The position numbers and the translations under genes are program-made. This document shows positions 8,207 through 16,329 of a stretch of DNA of 64,000 nt, piece after piece. This DNA is from an uncultured Ruminococcus sp. GTDB taxonomy: Bacteria > Bacillota > Clostridia > Oscillospirales > Ruminococcaceae. Under the pieces are notes generated by a model. The model saw only the letters and a program-made list of their open reading frames with translations, did not search any database and was not told the origin of the DNA. Every line of letters begins with the position of its first letter. The stretch's first letter is position 1. The stretch lies in contig CAKSMF010000006.1 of the NCBI GenBank assembly GCA_934474025.1, positions 119,522 through 183,521 on the forward strand, written 5' to 3'.

Positions 8207-10078
8207 ATGTGCGGAATTGTAGGCTTTACAAACGATATTGACGATTCAAATGCCGTTTTGAGCAAAATGATGGACAGAATCAAACACAGAGGACCAGATG
8301 CTGAAGGCAAGTACATTGATGACGGAATAGCTTTAGGTCATCGTCGCCTTAGTATTATTGATGTCAGTTCTCAAGGTGACCAGCCTATTTTTAATGAAGA
8401 CAAATCTATGGTTATTGTTTTCAATGGAGAAATCTATAACTATAATGAAATTCGTCAGGAACTTCAAAATTATGGTCATGTTTTCAAAACAAATACCGAT
8501 ACAGAAGTTCTTATACACGGATATGAACAGTTTGGCGAAAAACTCCTTGATAAACTGCGTGGAATGTTTTCATTTGTGATATGGGACAAAAATAAAAAAG
8601 AACTTTTTGGTGCAAGAGATTTTTTTGGTATCAAACCACTATATTATGCTATAATGGGTAAAACTTTTATGTTCGGTTCAGAAATAAAAAGCTTTCTTGA
8701 ACACCCTAATTTTAAAAAAGAACTTAATACTAATGCTCTTGAAAATTATCTTACTTTTCAGTATTCACCAACAAATGAAACTTTTTTCAAAAATGTATAT
8801 AAACTTCCGCCTGCTCACTATTTTGTGCTGAAAGACGGTAAATTTTCAGCTCACAGATATTGGGACGTTCATTTCAATGAAGATAATACCCCTAATCTTG
8901 ATGAATGGGTTAATAAAATATCTGATACTTTCCATAATTCTGTTGAGGCTCATAAAATAGCAGATGTTGAAGTAGGGTCATTCCTGTCAAGCGGAGTTGA
9001 TTCAAGTTATGTTGCATCAGTTGCCGACGTTGACAAAACTTTTACAGTAGGTTTCGGAACAGATGAAAAATACAACGAAATCGGCTGGGCTAAGAATTTC
9101 TCAAAGGCTATCGGAAAAGAAAACACAAGCAAAGTTATATCTCCCGAGGAATACTGGGGAAATCTTTCTAAAATCCAATATCACATGGACGAACCGCTTG
9201 CAGACCCTTCGGCAGTTGCTTTGTACTTTGTATGCAATATAGCTTCTGAAAAACTTAAAGTAGTTTTATCCGGAGAGGGTGCAGACGAAATTTTCGGCGG
9301 TTATAATGTTTACAGCGACCCTGACGGAACTCTATATGACAAATTACCAAGATTTATAAAAAGAACTGTTGCAGACGTTGCAGAAAAGCTTCCGGCAAAA
9401 AGGGGAGTAAACTTCTTTGTACGTAAGGGAAGAGATGTTGAAGAACGTTTCATAGGAAATGCTTATATGTTCACACCAGAGGACAGAAAAAAACTCCTTA
9501 AAATAAAAACTGATGCTCCTGAACCGTCTGAAATTACATCTAAATTTTATAAGCGTGTAAAAGATAAAGACGATGTTACAAAAATGCAATATCTTGACTT
9601 GCATATGTGGATGGCAGGAGATATACTTCTTAAAGCCGATAAAATGAGTATGGCTAATTCCCTTGAATTGCGTGTACCTTTTCTTGACAAGGAAGTTATG
9701 AAACTTGCAGAAAAAATTCCGACAAAATACAGAGTTACTCATGACAAGGGAACAGATGAAACAAAATATATAACTAAATATGCTATGAGACTTGCTGCTA
9801 AAAAAGATACTCCGCCTCAGACTGCAAGTACAGCAGCAAAAAAGAAACTCGGTTTTCCTGTGCCTATACGTGTATGGCTTAAAGAAGAAAAATATTACAA
9901 TATTGTAAAAAGTGCTTTTGAAAGCGAAAATGCAGAAAAATTCTTTAACAAAGAACCGCTTATAAAGTTACTTGATGACCATAAAGACGGTAAAGCAGAC
10001 AACAGCAGGAAAATATGGACAGTATTCATATTTCTTGTATGGTATAATGTTTATTTTGATAAAAACGGTGAATATTAA
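8207..10078 (+). CDS. asnB: Asparagine synthetase (glutamine-hydrolysing)
   Basis: 623 residues from ATG 8207. An in-frame TTG at 8198 is rejected because the enzyme must expose Cys2 (MCGIVGF) as the glutaminase nucleophile. Domains: class II glutamine amidotransferase 1-210 (RHRGPD, GHRRLSI, FNGEIYNY) and synthetase 225-610 with the ATP-binding loop SSGVDS at 261-266, GEGADEIFGGY and the KADKMSMA/LELRVPFLD block. It makes Asn from Asp, ATP and Gln. The ribosome site is weak. The stop is 20 bases before pyrB, so the two aspartate-using genes look co-transcribed. Confidence 0.95.
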   Translation: MCGIVGFTNDIDDSNAVLSKMMDRIKHRGPDAEGKYIDDGIALGHRRLSIIDVSSQGDQPIFNEDKSMVIVFNGEIYNYNEIRQELQNYGHVFKTNTDTEVLIHGYEQFGEKLLDKLRGMFSFVIWDKNKKELFGARDFFGIKPLYYAIMGKTFMFGSEIKSFLEHPNFKKELNTNALENYLTFQYSPTNETFFKNVYKLPPAHYFVLKDGKFSAHRYWDVHFNEDNTPNLDEWVNKISDTFHNSVEAHKIADVEVGSFLSSGVDSSYVASVADVDKTFTVGFGTDEKYNEIGWAKNFSKAIGKENTSKVISPEEYWGNLSKIQYHMDEPLADPSAVALYFVCNIASEKLKVVLSGEGADEIFGGYNVYSDPDGTLYDKLPRFIKRTVADVAEKLPAKRGVNFFVRKGRDVEERFIGNAYMFTPEDRKKLLKIKTDAPEPSEITSKFYKRVKDKDDVTKMQYLDLHMWMAGDILLKADKMSMANSLELRVPFLDKEVMKLAEKIPTKYRVTHDKGTDETKYITKYAMRLAAKKDTPPQTASTAAKKKLGFPVPIRVWLKEEKYYNIVKSAFESENAEKFFNKEPLIKLLDDHKDGKADNSRKIWTVFIFLVWYNVYFDKNGEY

Positions 10079-10098
10079 AAAATCGGAGGTAAAAATTT

Positions 10099-11175
10099 AT
10101 GTTACATCAGCATCTTATTGACCTTAGCGACTATCCTGTTTCATGGTGGAAGAAGGTTGTTGAACTCGGAGAAAAAATTAAAAACAATCCGGAAAATTAT
10201 GCACATGAATGTGACGGAAAAATTATGGCGACTCTTTTCTATGAACCGTCAACCCGTACACAAATGTCATTCCAAACTGCAATGATACGTCTGGGAGGTC
10301 AGATAATAGGTTTTGATAATCCGGCTAATTCTTCCGTTTCAAAGGGCGAGACTATAAAGGATACTACTAAAATTGTAAGCAATTATGCAGATATTCTTGT
10401 AATACGTCACCCAATCGCCGGAGCAGCTAAAGCAGCAGCACTTACTGCTGACTGTTCAGTTGTAAACGCCGGTGACGGTGGTCATCTTCACCCGACTCAG
10501 ACTCTTACAGACTTGCTCACACTCAAGATTGAAAAAAAGAAACTTTCTGGTCTTACAATAGGTATGTGTGGCGACCTCATAAACGGACGTACTGTACATT
10601 CACTTTGTAAAGCTTTGAGTATGTTTGAAGATAATAAGTTTGTGTTTATTTCAACTCCTGAACTTCGTATGCCTGCTTACATAAAAGATATCATAAAGGC
10701 TAATGGCAGTACCTTTGAAGAAGTTGACACTCTTGAAGAAGCTATCGGTAAACTTGATGTTCTTTATATGACAAGAATTCAGCAGGAGAGATTCGCAAGT
10801 GAAGAAGAATATTTAGCACAAAAAAATACTTATGTTCTTGACCACAGAAAAATGCTTCTTGCTAAAAAAGATATGATAGTACTTCACCCATTGCCAAGAG
10901 TGGACGAAATAACAGTTGATGTTGATGACGATAGCAGAGCAATGTATTTCACACAGGCTAAATACGGAGTGTTTGCACGTATGGCTCTTATACTTACAAT
11001 TCTTAGTGAAAATAAATCAACACAGCTTCTTAAGGGAAAAGTTTATAATGGCGTAAAATGTGATAATCCAAGATGTATCACTAATCACGAACACTATTTA
11101 CCCAAGAGCTTCCGTTCAAGCGGTGATGAAACATTACTTGAATGTGAATTCTGCGACGAAAGAAAACTTATATAA
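10099..11175 (+). CDS. pyrB: Aspartate carbamoyltransferase with a C-terminal PyrI-like zinc domain
   Basis: 358 residues. Residues 1-310 are a complete transcarbamylase: carbamoyl-phosphate motif FYEPSTRTQMSF, VIRHP, DGGHLHPTQTLTDLLT, and the aspartate-side HPLPRVDEI. Residues about 311-358 add a module with Cys321-x4-Cys326-x22-Cys349-x2-Cys352, preceded by KGKVYNGV. This spacing closely follows the zinc domain of the regulatory chain PyrI (Cx4C, x23, Cx2C). The nucleotide-binding allosteric domain of PyrI is absent and no pyrI gene follows. Full PyrB-PyrI fusions are known (for example in Thermotoga). A zinc-domain-only tail is unusual to me. Ribosome site CGGAGG lies just upstream. Confidence 0.93.
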   Translation: MLHQHLIDLSDYPVSWWKKVVELGEKIKNNPENYAHECDGKIMATLFYEPSTRTQMSFQTAMIRLGGQIIGFDNPANSSVSKGETIKDTTKIVSNYADILVIRHPIAGAAKAAALTADCSVVNAGDGGHLHPTQTLTDLLTLKIEKKKLSGLTIGMCGDLINGRTVHSLCKALSMFEDNKFVFISTPELRMPAYIKDIIKANGSTFEEVDTLEEAIGKLDVLYMTRIQQERFASEEEYLAQKNTYVLDHRKMLLAKKDMIVLHPLPRVDEITVDVDDDSRAMYFTQAKYGVFARMALILTILSENKSTQLLKGKVYNGVKCDNPRCITNHEHYLPKSFRSSGDETLLECEFCDERKLI

Positions 11176-11180
11176 CAAAA

Positions 11181-11216
11181 AAAGAACTGTTCCTTACGGG
11201 GAACAGTTTTCTTTTT
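11181..11216. terminator. Shared terminator between pyrB and the FkbM gene
   Basis: AACTGTTCC (11185-11193) pairs with GGAACAGTT (11200-11208) around TTACGG, followed by a T-rich tail. A-rich sequence on the left makes it usable on minus as well. Confidence 0.8.
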
Positions 11217-11217
11217 A

Positions 11218-12285
11218 TTAAAGAGTGGCATATAAATTGGTTTCCCAAGCGGGAATATATAACTGATGTCTTATATACAATTTATATTGCGGATTAATTG
11301 TCATTATCAGCAAAGGAAGTTCAAAGATATCTTCATTTCTATGATAAAGAGCTATCATAAGTTTAGGGCAATCATGGGAAATAGTCAGAGAAGAACCCCA
11401 TATTGCTTCACGTTCAAAACCTTCAACGTCCATTTTAATAATTGTTGCCGGACGGTTTCCGCTGACGATACTATCAACTGCACGTGCTGTAACCATAGTA
11501 GTAGCATTTGCGGAAATAGCTGATTGTCTGCCGGCTTTTGATGCAAATGGCAGTTCGCCGTCTGTGCTCCATGCAGCAGCATTATAAGTGAATACATTTG
11601 GCATACCATCAACGTATTTTACAAGTTTTTTATAATTTTTTCTGTCAGGTTCAACAGCATAAATTTCAGCATATTTTCCCCGTGTAAATTCAAGAAGTTC
11701 ACGTATTGTATCACCGTTGTAAGCTCCTAAATCAACATATACTTCATTAAGTCCTGGTTTTATTATTTTGCGGTAGATGTCCGGCTTAGGAGTTGTTACA
11801 GCAGAAAGGTATTCAATTCTTCCGCTTATTTTGAAATTTATTATATTAGCGTAAACCTTTCTTGAAAAATCATCAGCTAATGAATCATAAACTTTTTGGA
11901 TTTTTTCTGCATTCTGCATACAGTATTCATAAGTGAAAAGACCACTTCCGACAACGGGAACATCAGGCACATAAAGTGTATGTTTTGAAGCTATATTGTG
12001 AATTTTATCGACAAGTTCCTGATATCCTGCTGCAAATGCGAGTACTACTACAAAATCATCAACCATTGCTTCAACTTCTGATAGTTTATGAACCTTAAAT
12101 CCCTCGAATGAATGACCTCTTACAAATTCATCACTTGCAAAAATTCCTGAAACAGTGATATTGCGTTCTCTGAAAACAGCCATAATTTTTAACGCACCGT
12201 CACCCATTCCGTAAATAAATATAGGTCTTTTTTCAGCAGAAAGCCTATCCCAACAAGATTGTTTTTCAGTAATAAAGGAGAGCAT
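11218..12285 (-). CDS. FkbM-family methyltransferase with an N-terminal Rossmann-like domain
   Basis: 355 residues. Residues about 20-115 (PIFIYGMGDGALKIMAVF and FVVVLAFAAGY) look like a nucleotide-binding domain of the kind fused to sugar-modifying enzymes. Residues about 170-350 are an FkbM-type SAM methyltransferase: VYVDLGAYNGDTIRELL, EIYAVEPDRKNYKKL, AAWSTDGELPF and IIKMDVEGFEREAIWG. Family members O-methylate sugars or other small molecules. The acceptor here is unknown. It is second in a minus-strand pair after the PH-domain gene (16-base gap) and has a GGGGTG ribosome site. Confidence 0.85.
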   Translation of the reverse strand: MLSFITEKQSCWDRLSAEKRPIFIYGMGDGALKIMAVFRERNITVSGIFASDEFVRGHSFEGFKVHKLSEVEAMVDDFVVVLAFAAGYQELVDKIHNIASKHTLYVPDVPVVGSGLFTYEYCMQNAEKIQKVYDSLADDFSRKVYANIINFKISGRIEYLSAVTTPKPDIYRKIIKPGLNEVYVDLGAYNGDTIRELLEFTRGKYAEIYAVEPDRKNYKKLVKYVDGMPNVFTYNAAAWSTDGELPFASKAGRQSAISANATTMVTARAVDSIVSGNRPATIIKMDVEGFEREAIWGSSLTISHDCPKLMIALYHRNEDIFELPLLIMTINPQYKLYIRHQLYIPAWETNLYATL

Positions 12286-12301
12286 ATTTTCACCCCGAAA
12301 T

Positions 12302-12691
12302 TTAATTATTATCGTTGTTTTCGTAACCGGAATAATTTATCAGGTCACGACCTCTTATTCCGTATTTGTCACGAACTACATTAAGATACTGGTCAATCAT
12401 ATCAGAAACTTTACGTGCATTTTTAACACTTTTAATTTCTTTAACTGGTGTATCACAATCTCTGCTGTAAATTATAATAGTACCACAGCCGAAAATTCTT
12501 TGACCAAATGAAAATCTCATTTTTTTGTCATCTATTTTGTATATTTCTATTTCATCTTCATCAATATTAAAAAAGCCTTTTCTTGTAATAAGCTTGGTTT
12601 CGGTAAGAAAATACCTTGTAAACGACAATGGAAGTCCTAAAAAGGTTCTTTTTTTATCGGTCCATACATAAGGAATATCGCTTTTTTTCAT
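12302..12691 (-). CDS. Small PH-domain-like protein (129 aa)
   Basis: The start is taken at ATG 12691 with GGAG nine bases upstream. An in-frame TTG at 12700 abuts the ribosome site and is rejected. The sequence has strand-rich segments (RYFLTETKLITRKGFFNIDEDEIEIYKI, RFSFGQRIFGCGTIIIYSRD) and a C-terminal helix. This is the pattern of bacterial PH (bPH2/DUF304) proteins, but no membrane segment is present. The last 20 residues (GRDLINYSGYENNDNN) look disordered. Function unknown. It is co-transcribed with the FkbM methyltransferase gene. Confidence 0.75.
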   Translation of the reverse strand: MKKSDIPYVWTDKKRTFLGLPLSFTRYFLTETKLITRKGFFNIDEDEIEIYKIDDKKMRFSFGQRIFGCGTIIIYSRDCDTPVKEIKSVKNARKVSDMIDQYLNVVRDKYGIRGRDLINYSGYENNDNN

Positions 12692-12729
12692 AGCTGACAA
12701 CTCCAGTCTTTAATAAGTATCTCTTTATT

Positions 12730-12758
12730 ATTTTACCACAAAATAACACATTAGTCAA
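12730..12758 (-). promoter_or_regulatory. Promoter of the PH-domain/FkbM pair
   Basis: On minus: TTGACT (12758-12753), a 17-base spacer, and TAAAAT (12735-12730). Confidence 0.75.
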
Positions 12759-12808
12759 CTAAAAACTTTACGAAAACATATAAAAATTGTTTTTCTGGAT
12801 ATAAAAGC

Positions 12809-12837
12809 TTGAATTTTCAGGAAATTAGAAGTATAAT
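12809..12837 (+). promoter_or_regulatory. Promoter of the MATE transporter gene
   Basis: TTGAAT 12809-12814, a 17-base spacer, and TATAAT 12832-12837. It is divergent from the PH-domain promoter. Confidence 0.75.
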
Positions 12838-12876
12838 AGTATATAGATTATAATATGAAAAGAGGTTTTTTTATTT

Positions 12877-14256
12877 ATGAAGGAAAAAACGGAAGTAAAT
12901 CCTTTGCAGTCGGAGTCAGTTTTCCGTCTGATGGTAAAATTTGCAGTACCAAGTATATTAGGTATGCTTGTTTCGTCATTTTATAATATTGTTGACCAGT
13001 TGTTCATTGGTCATGCAGTAGGAATTGACGGAAATACAGCAACTAATGTTGCGTTTCCGTTTACAACAGCATGTACCGCTCTTGCGTTGCTTTTCGGAAT
13101 AGGAGGTGCATCATGCTTTAATCTTACAATGGGAAGAGGAGACAAAAAGCAAGCCAGTTTTTTTGCAGGAAATGCTTTTACACTTCTTGCCTTGAGTGGT
13201 TTGATTCTAGGCGGAATTACATTGATTTTTTTAAATCCGTTACTTAAACTTTTCGGAACTCCGGAAAATGTAATGCCACTTGCTCATGAATATGTACAGA
13301 TAACAGCTATTGGTTTTCCGTTTCTGATATTCACAACCGGCGGAGGTCATCTGATAAGAGCTGACGGAAGTCCTCAAATGGCTATGATTTGTAATATTGT
13401 TGGTGCAGTGATAAATATTATTCTTGATGCATTGTTTGTAATGGTTTTACACTGGGGAATGGCTGGTGCAGCGTGGGCAACTATTATCGGACAATTTGTT
13501 TCGGCTTTGATAGTTATCAGATATGCATTTAACTATAAAACAGTTTCACTTACAAAAGAACATATACGTTTAAAAGGTTTTGTCAGCAAGCGTATAGCAT
13601 CTATAGGTATGGCATCATTTTTTAATCAGGTGGCAATTGGTATAGTACAAGTTGTTCTTAACAATTCACTTAAACATTACGGTGCATTATCTAAATACGG
13701 CGAATCCGAACCTATAGCTTGTTGCGGAATAGTAATGAAAGTTAATATGATAGTATTTGCGATAGTTATTGGACTTGCTCAAGGTACTCAGCCAATCGAA
13801 AGCTTTAACTATGGTGCAAAACAATATGACAGAGTCAGAAAAGCTTATAAGCTTGCTGTTGAAGTCGGAGCAGGGGTTTCAATTGTGGCATTTATACTGT
13901 TTCAGTTGTTCCCGAAAGAGATACTTTCATTATTCGGAAGCGGTACTGATACATATTACGAACTGGGAGCAAAATTCTTTAAAATATTCTTGTTCTTTAC
14001 ATGGGTTAACTGTTTACAGCCTATAACATCAACTTTTTTTACATCTATCGGAAAACCGCTAAAAGGTGCTTTTCTTTCACTTACAAGACAAATTATTTTC
14101 TTTATACCATGTCTTATAATATTTCCTATTTTCTTCAATATTGATGGAATTATCTATACAGGACCAGTTGCAGATATACTTTCAGCAGTAGTTGCAATTG
14201 TTATGGCAACTATAGAATTTCGTAATATTCGAAAGCTTGAATCAGAAAATAAATAA
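12877..14256 (+). CDS. MATE-family multidrug/Na+ efflux transporter
   Basis: 459 residues with about twelve hydrophobic segments in two similar halves. Recognisable features are an N-terminal amphipathic stretch, SILGMLVSSFYNIVDQLFIG in helix 1, and the second-half counterpart FNQVAIGIVQVVLNNSL, followed by GLAQGTQPIESFNYGAKQYDRVRKAYK, a typical MATE segment. Members exchange Na+ or H+ for cationic drugs. The physiological substrate is not predictable. It has its own promoter, an AGAGG ribosome site and a terminator, so it is monocistronic. Confidence 0.9.
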   Translation: MKEKTEVNPLQSESVFRLMVKFAVPSILGMLVSSFYNIVDQLFIGHAVGIDGNTATNVAFPFTTACTALALLFGIGGASCFNLTMGRGDKKQASFFAGNAFTLLALSGLILGGITLIFLNPLLKLFGTPENVMPLAHEYVQITAIGFPFLIFTTGGGHLIRADGSPQMAMICNIVGAVINIILDALFVMVLHWGMAGAAWATIIGQFVSALIVIRYAFNYKTVSLTKEHIRLKGFVSKRIASIGMASFFNQVAIGIVQVVLNNSLKHYGALSKYGESEPIACCGIVMKVNMIVFAIVIGLAQGTQPIESFNYGAKQYDRVRKAYKLAVEVGAGVSIVAFILFQLFPKEILSLFGSGTDTYYELGAKFFKIFLFFTWVNCLQPITSTFFTSIGKPLKGAFLSLTRQIIFFIPCLIIFPIFFNIDGIIYTGPVADILSAVVAIVMATIEFRNIRKLESENK

Positions 14257-14261
14257 AACAA

Positions 14262-14291
14262 AAAAGACTTCCCATACGGGAAGCCTTTATT
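14262..14291. terminator. Shared terminator between MATE and aldo/keto reductase genes
   Basis: AGACTTCCC (14265-14273) pairs with GGGAAGCCT (14278-14286) around ATAC with one A-C mismatch. A-run on the left, T-rich on the right. Confidence 0.75.
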
Positions 14292-15100
14292 TATATATTT
14301 TTGAGTATCTCCATATCTTCAGAAGAAATTTCAAAATCTATTTCCGCATTATTACGCATATGGTCGGGATTAGTTGTTTTCGGAAGTGCTACTGTTCCAA
14401 GCTGAATAGCATACCTTATACAAAGTTGCGAAACCGTTGTATTATATTTTTCTGCAAGAGATATGACATATGAATTATTTAAAAGTCTGCCATGTGCGAT
14501 AGGTGAATAAGCTTCAACTACTATTCCGGCATTCTGACAGTATTGGATAAGTTCAAGAGGAGTATTTCCGATATGGCATTCTATTTGATTGACCATAGGC
14601 TTTATTGTGGCAGTTTCAAGTATATTTTCTATATCTTTTTCTGAAAAGTTTGATACACCTATTGCACGGAGTTTTCCTGCTGAATAAGCTTCTTCGAGTG
14701 CTTTCCATACTTGTCTGTTTTCCTTAAAATAACGATTATCGGATTTATTATATTCTTCCCATGGTTGCGGACAGTGTATAATCATCATGTCAAGATATTC
14801 AAGACCGGTTTTTTGAAGAGTTTCATTAATGGATTTCACAGCGGATTCATATGATTTATATTCTGCACGAACTTTACTTGTAACAAAAATATTATCTCTT
14901 GTCATTCCGCAATCTCTTATTGCTGTTCCAACCCCTGACTCATTTTCGTAAGCCTGAGCAGTATCAATATGTCTGTAACCAATTGATATCGCTTGCTTTA
15001 CTGCATTTGAAACTATATTATCATCTATCAGCCATGTACCCAGTCCAAGTCTGGGAATTTTCACTCCATTGGACAGTGTGAAATCTTCATTTAAAATCAT
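14291..15100 (-). CDS. Aldo/keto reductase
   Basis: 269 residues, the usual length of prokaryotic AKR5-type reductases. N-terminal LSNGVKIPRLGLGTWLID and the catalytic DTAQAYENE (Asp and Tyr of the tetrad) are present, followed by a Lys region (IFVTSKV), MIIHCPQPW (active-site His), AIGVSNF, VNQIECH and, near the end, VALPKTTNPDHMRNN for NADP(H) binding. It reduces small aldehydes or ketones; substrate unknown. The ribosome site AGAGGTG is close to ATG 15100. A tRNA terminator precedes it, so it probably has a weak promoter of its own or depends on read-through. Confidence 0.92.
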   Translation of the reverse strand: MILNEDFTLSNGVKIPRLGLGTWLIDDNIVSNAVKQAISIGYRHIDTAQAYENESGVGTAIRDCGMTRDNIFVTSKVRAEYKSYESAVKSINETLQKTGLEYLDMMIIHCPQPWEEYNKSDNRYFKENRQVWKALEEAYSAGKLRAIGVSNFSEKDIENILETATIKPMVNQIECHIGNTPLELIQYCQNAGIVVEAYSPIAHGRLLNNSYVISLAEKYNTTVSQLCIRYAIQLGTVALPKTTNPDHMRNNAEIDFEISSEDMEILKNI

Positions 15101-15120
15101 TATACTTACACCTCTTTATT

Positions 15121-15160
15121 ATAAAAAATATACCTTAACTTTCATACAAAAATTAAGGTA
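15121..15160 (-). terminator. Terminator of the tRNA-Gln gene
   Basis: Read on minus, TACCTTAA (15160-15153) pairs with TTAAGGTA (15138-15131), followed by a T-rich run, seven bases after the tRNA 3' end. Confidence 0.7.
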
Positions 15161-15166
15161 CATATA

Positions 15167-15242
15167 TGGTTGGAGTAGCTGGATTTGAACCAGCGAAATG
15201 ACAGAGTCAAAGTCTGTTGCCTTACCGCTTGGCTATACCCCA
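15167..15242 (-). tRNA. tRNA-Gln (anticodon UUG)
   Basis: Seven-base acceptor TGGGGTA pairs with TACTCCA (one G-U), discriminator A and encoded CCA. The anticodon loop CTTTGAC sits between ACAGA and TCTGT, giving UUG. The T-loop GTTCAAATC is intact. Confidence 0.95.
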
Positions 15243-15254
15243 ATTACTTAGTAT

Positions 15255-15283
15255 ATTATATCATATAATTTAAAAAAAATCAA
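15255..15283 (-). promoter_or_regulatory. Promoter of tRNA-Gln
   Basis: On minus: TTGATT (15283-15278), a 17-base spacer, and TATAAT (15260-15255), about a dozen bases before the mature 5' end. Confidence 0.85.
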
Positions 15284-15310
15284 GTTATAATTTGAATTTT
15301 GTCATTTTAA

Positions 15311-15346
15311 CAAAAATACCGATGAATTGACACCGGCATTTTTGTT
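15311..15346 (-). terminator. Terminator of the CobW-like gene pair
   Basis: Stem of about 12 bp: ATGCCGGTG-type arm at 15331-15345 against CATCGGTAT at 15312-15324, with T5 at the 3' end on minus. Confidence 0.75.
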
Positions 15347-15351
15347 AACTA

Positions 15352-16314
15352 TTAATAAAAAGTGGCGACTTCTTTTTCAGGAGGTGTTGAAGGAGTATAT
15401 TTGGTTACAAATAATACAGGTCCTTTTCCTTTATAGAGTTTATGACGCTGAACTTTTATTTTAGCGGTTAATATTATCCAACTTTTTTCTTTTACATTGG
15501 AAATATCATCAAACTGTGCTGCACACCAGCAGTATTGAATATCCTCAACACAGCAAGTCATTATATGGCGTCCGACAGCAAGAGTGTTTTTTGGAAACTT
15601 TGAATTTTTCGCAACGAGTGCTCGGAATGTTATTGTTTTACCATCATATTTTTCAGGTTCTTCCATTATGTCACGATACCATAAAGCATAATCATTGTCA
15701 TTAATAACGATATTAGGTGATTCAATATCAAAAGGCAATGGGTCTTCGATATCATCATATGCAACAGTGCCGTCAGTATATTCATAAGCTACTTCGCACC
15801 TACGGCTTACCCCTCTTACAATCTGATGAAATTTATTAGGGTCATAGCTTTTTTCAAAACGATTGAATACTACTAATTCACATACATTAAGCTTGTCTAC
15901 AACAAGACTTCTCATATTTGAATTATATTGCGGAAATGTTGTTGCATCAGCAAAAAACATAATTTGATAGAAAGCCCAGCCGTCCGGAGCTGCATCAAAA
16001 AGTTCTGTAACCTGCCACATACCATTATATTCTATAACTATGCGTTCAGCGTCGCACTCATCAACCAGACGCTGAAGGTTTTCCGGTGTCATTTCTGACT
16101 TGTCATCAATAACTCTGAGGAAAATATTATCCTTGCTGAAATCTGTAGTATCATATTCTTCCTCGCCCTCCTCGAAAACAAGTAAGAGCGTTCTTTCGCC
16201 AGTATTAAAACGCTTATCACCAAGAGTTTCCTGTATAAATTTTGTTTTTCCTGATTCAAGAAATCCTAAAAACAAATATATGGGTATAGTATTTTCTTCC
16301 TCATCGTAAGGCAT
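15352..16314 (-). CDS. CobW/G3E-type GTPase domain fused to a YcgQ (DUF1980)-like domain
   Basis: 320 residues. Residues about 10-185 form a G3E-like P-loop domain with GFLESGKT at 17-24, in place of the GFLGAGKT seen in the neighbouring gene. The CxCC metal site typical of CobW/ZNG1 proteins is missing. Residues about 205-312 (YDGKTITFRALV, VGRHIMTCCVEDIQ with Cys254-Cys255, WIILTAKI, KGPVLFVTKYTP) resemble the C-terminal domain of YcgQ/TIGR03943 proteins, which pair with YcgR-type permeases. YcgQ-YcgR and CobW genes are, as I recall, often neighbours. A direct fusion of the two is odd. Start supported by AGGAGGATAATAATAT. It is coupled to the upstream His-rich CobW gene by a 15-base gap. 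Confidence 0.75.
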   Translation of the reverse strand: MPYDEEENTIPIYLFLGFLESGKTKFIQETLGDKRFNTGERTLLLVFEEGEEEYDTTDFSKDNIFLRVIDDKSEMTPENLQRLVDECDAERIVIEYNGMWQVTELFDAAPDGWAFYQIMFFADATTFPQYNSNMRSLVVDKLNVCELVVFNRFEKSYDPNKFHQIVRGVSRRCEVAYEYTDGTVAYDDIEDPLPFDIESPNIVINDNDYALWYRDIMEEPEKYDGKTITFRALVAKNSKFPKNTLAVGRHIMTCCVEDIQYCWCAAQFDDISNVKEKSWIILTAKIKVQRHKLYKGKGPVLFVTKYTPSTPPEKEVATFY

Positions 16315-16329
16315 ATATTATTATCCTCC

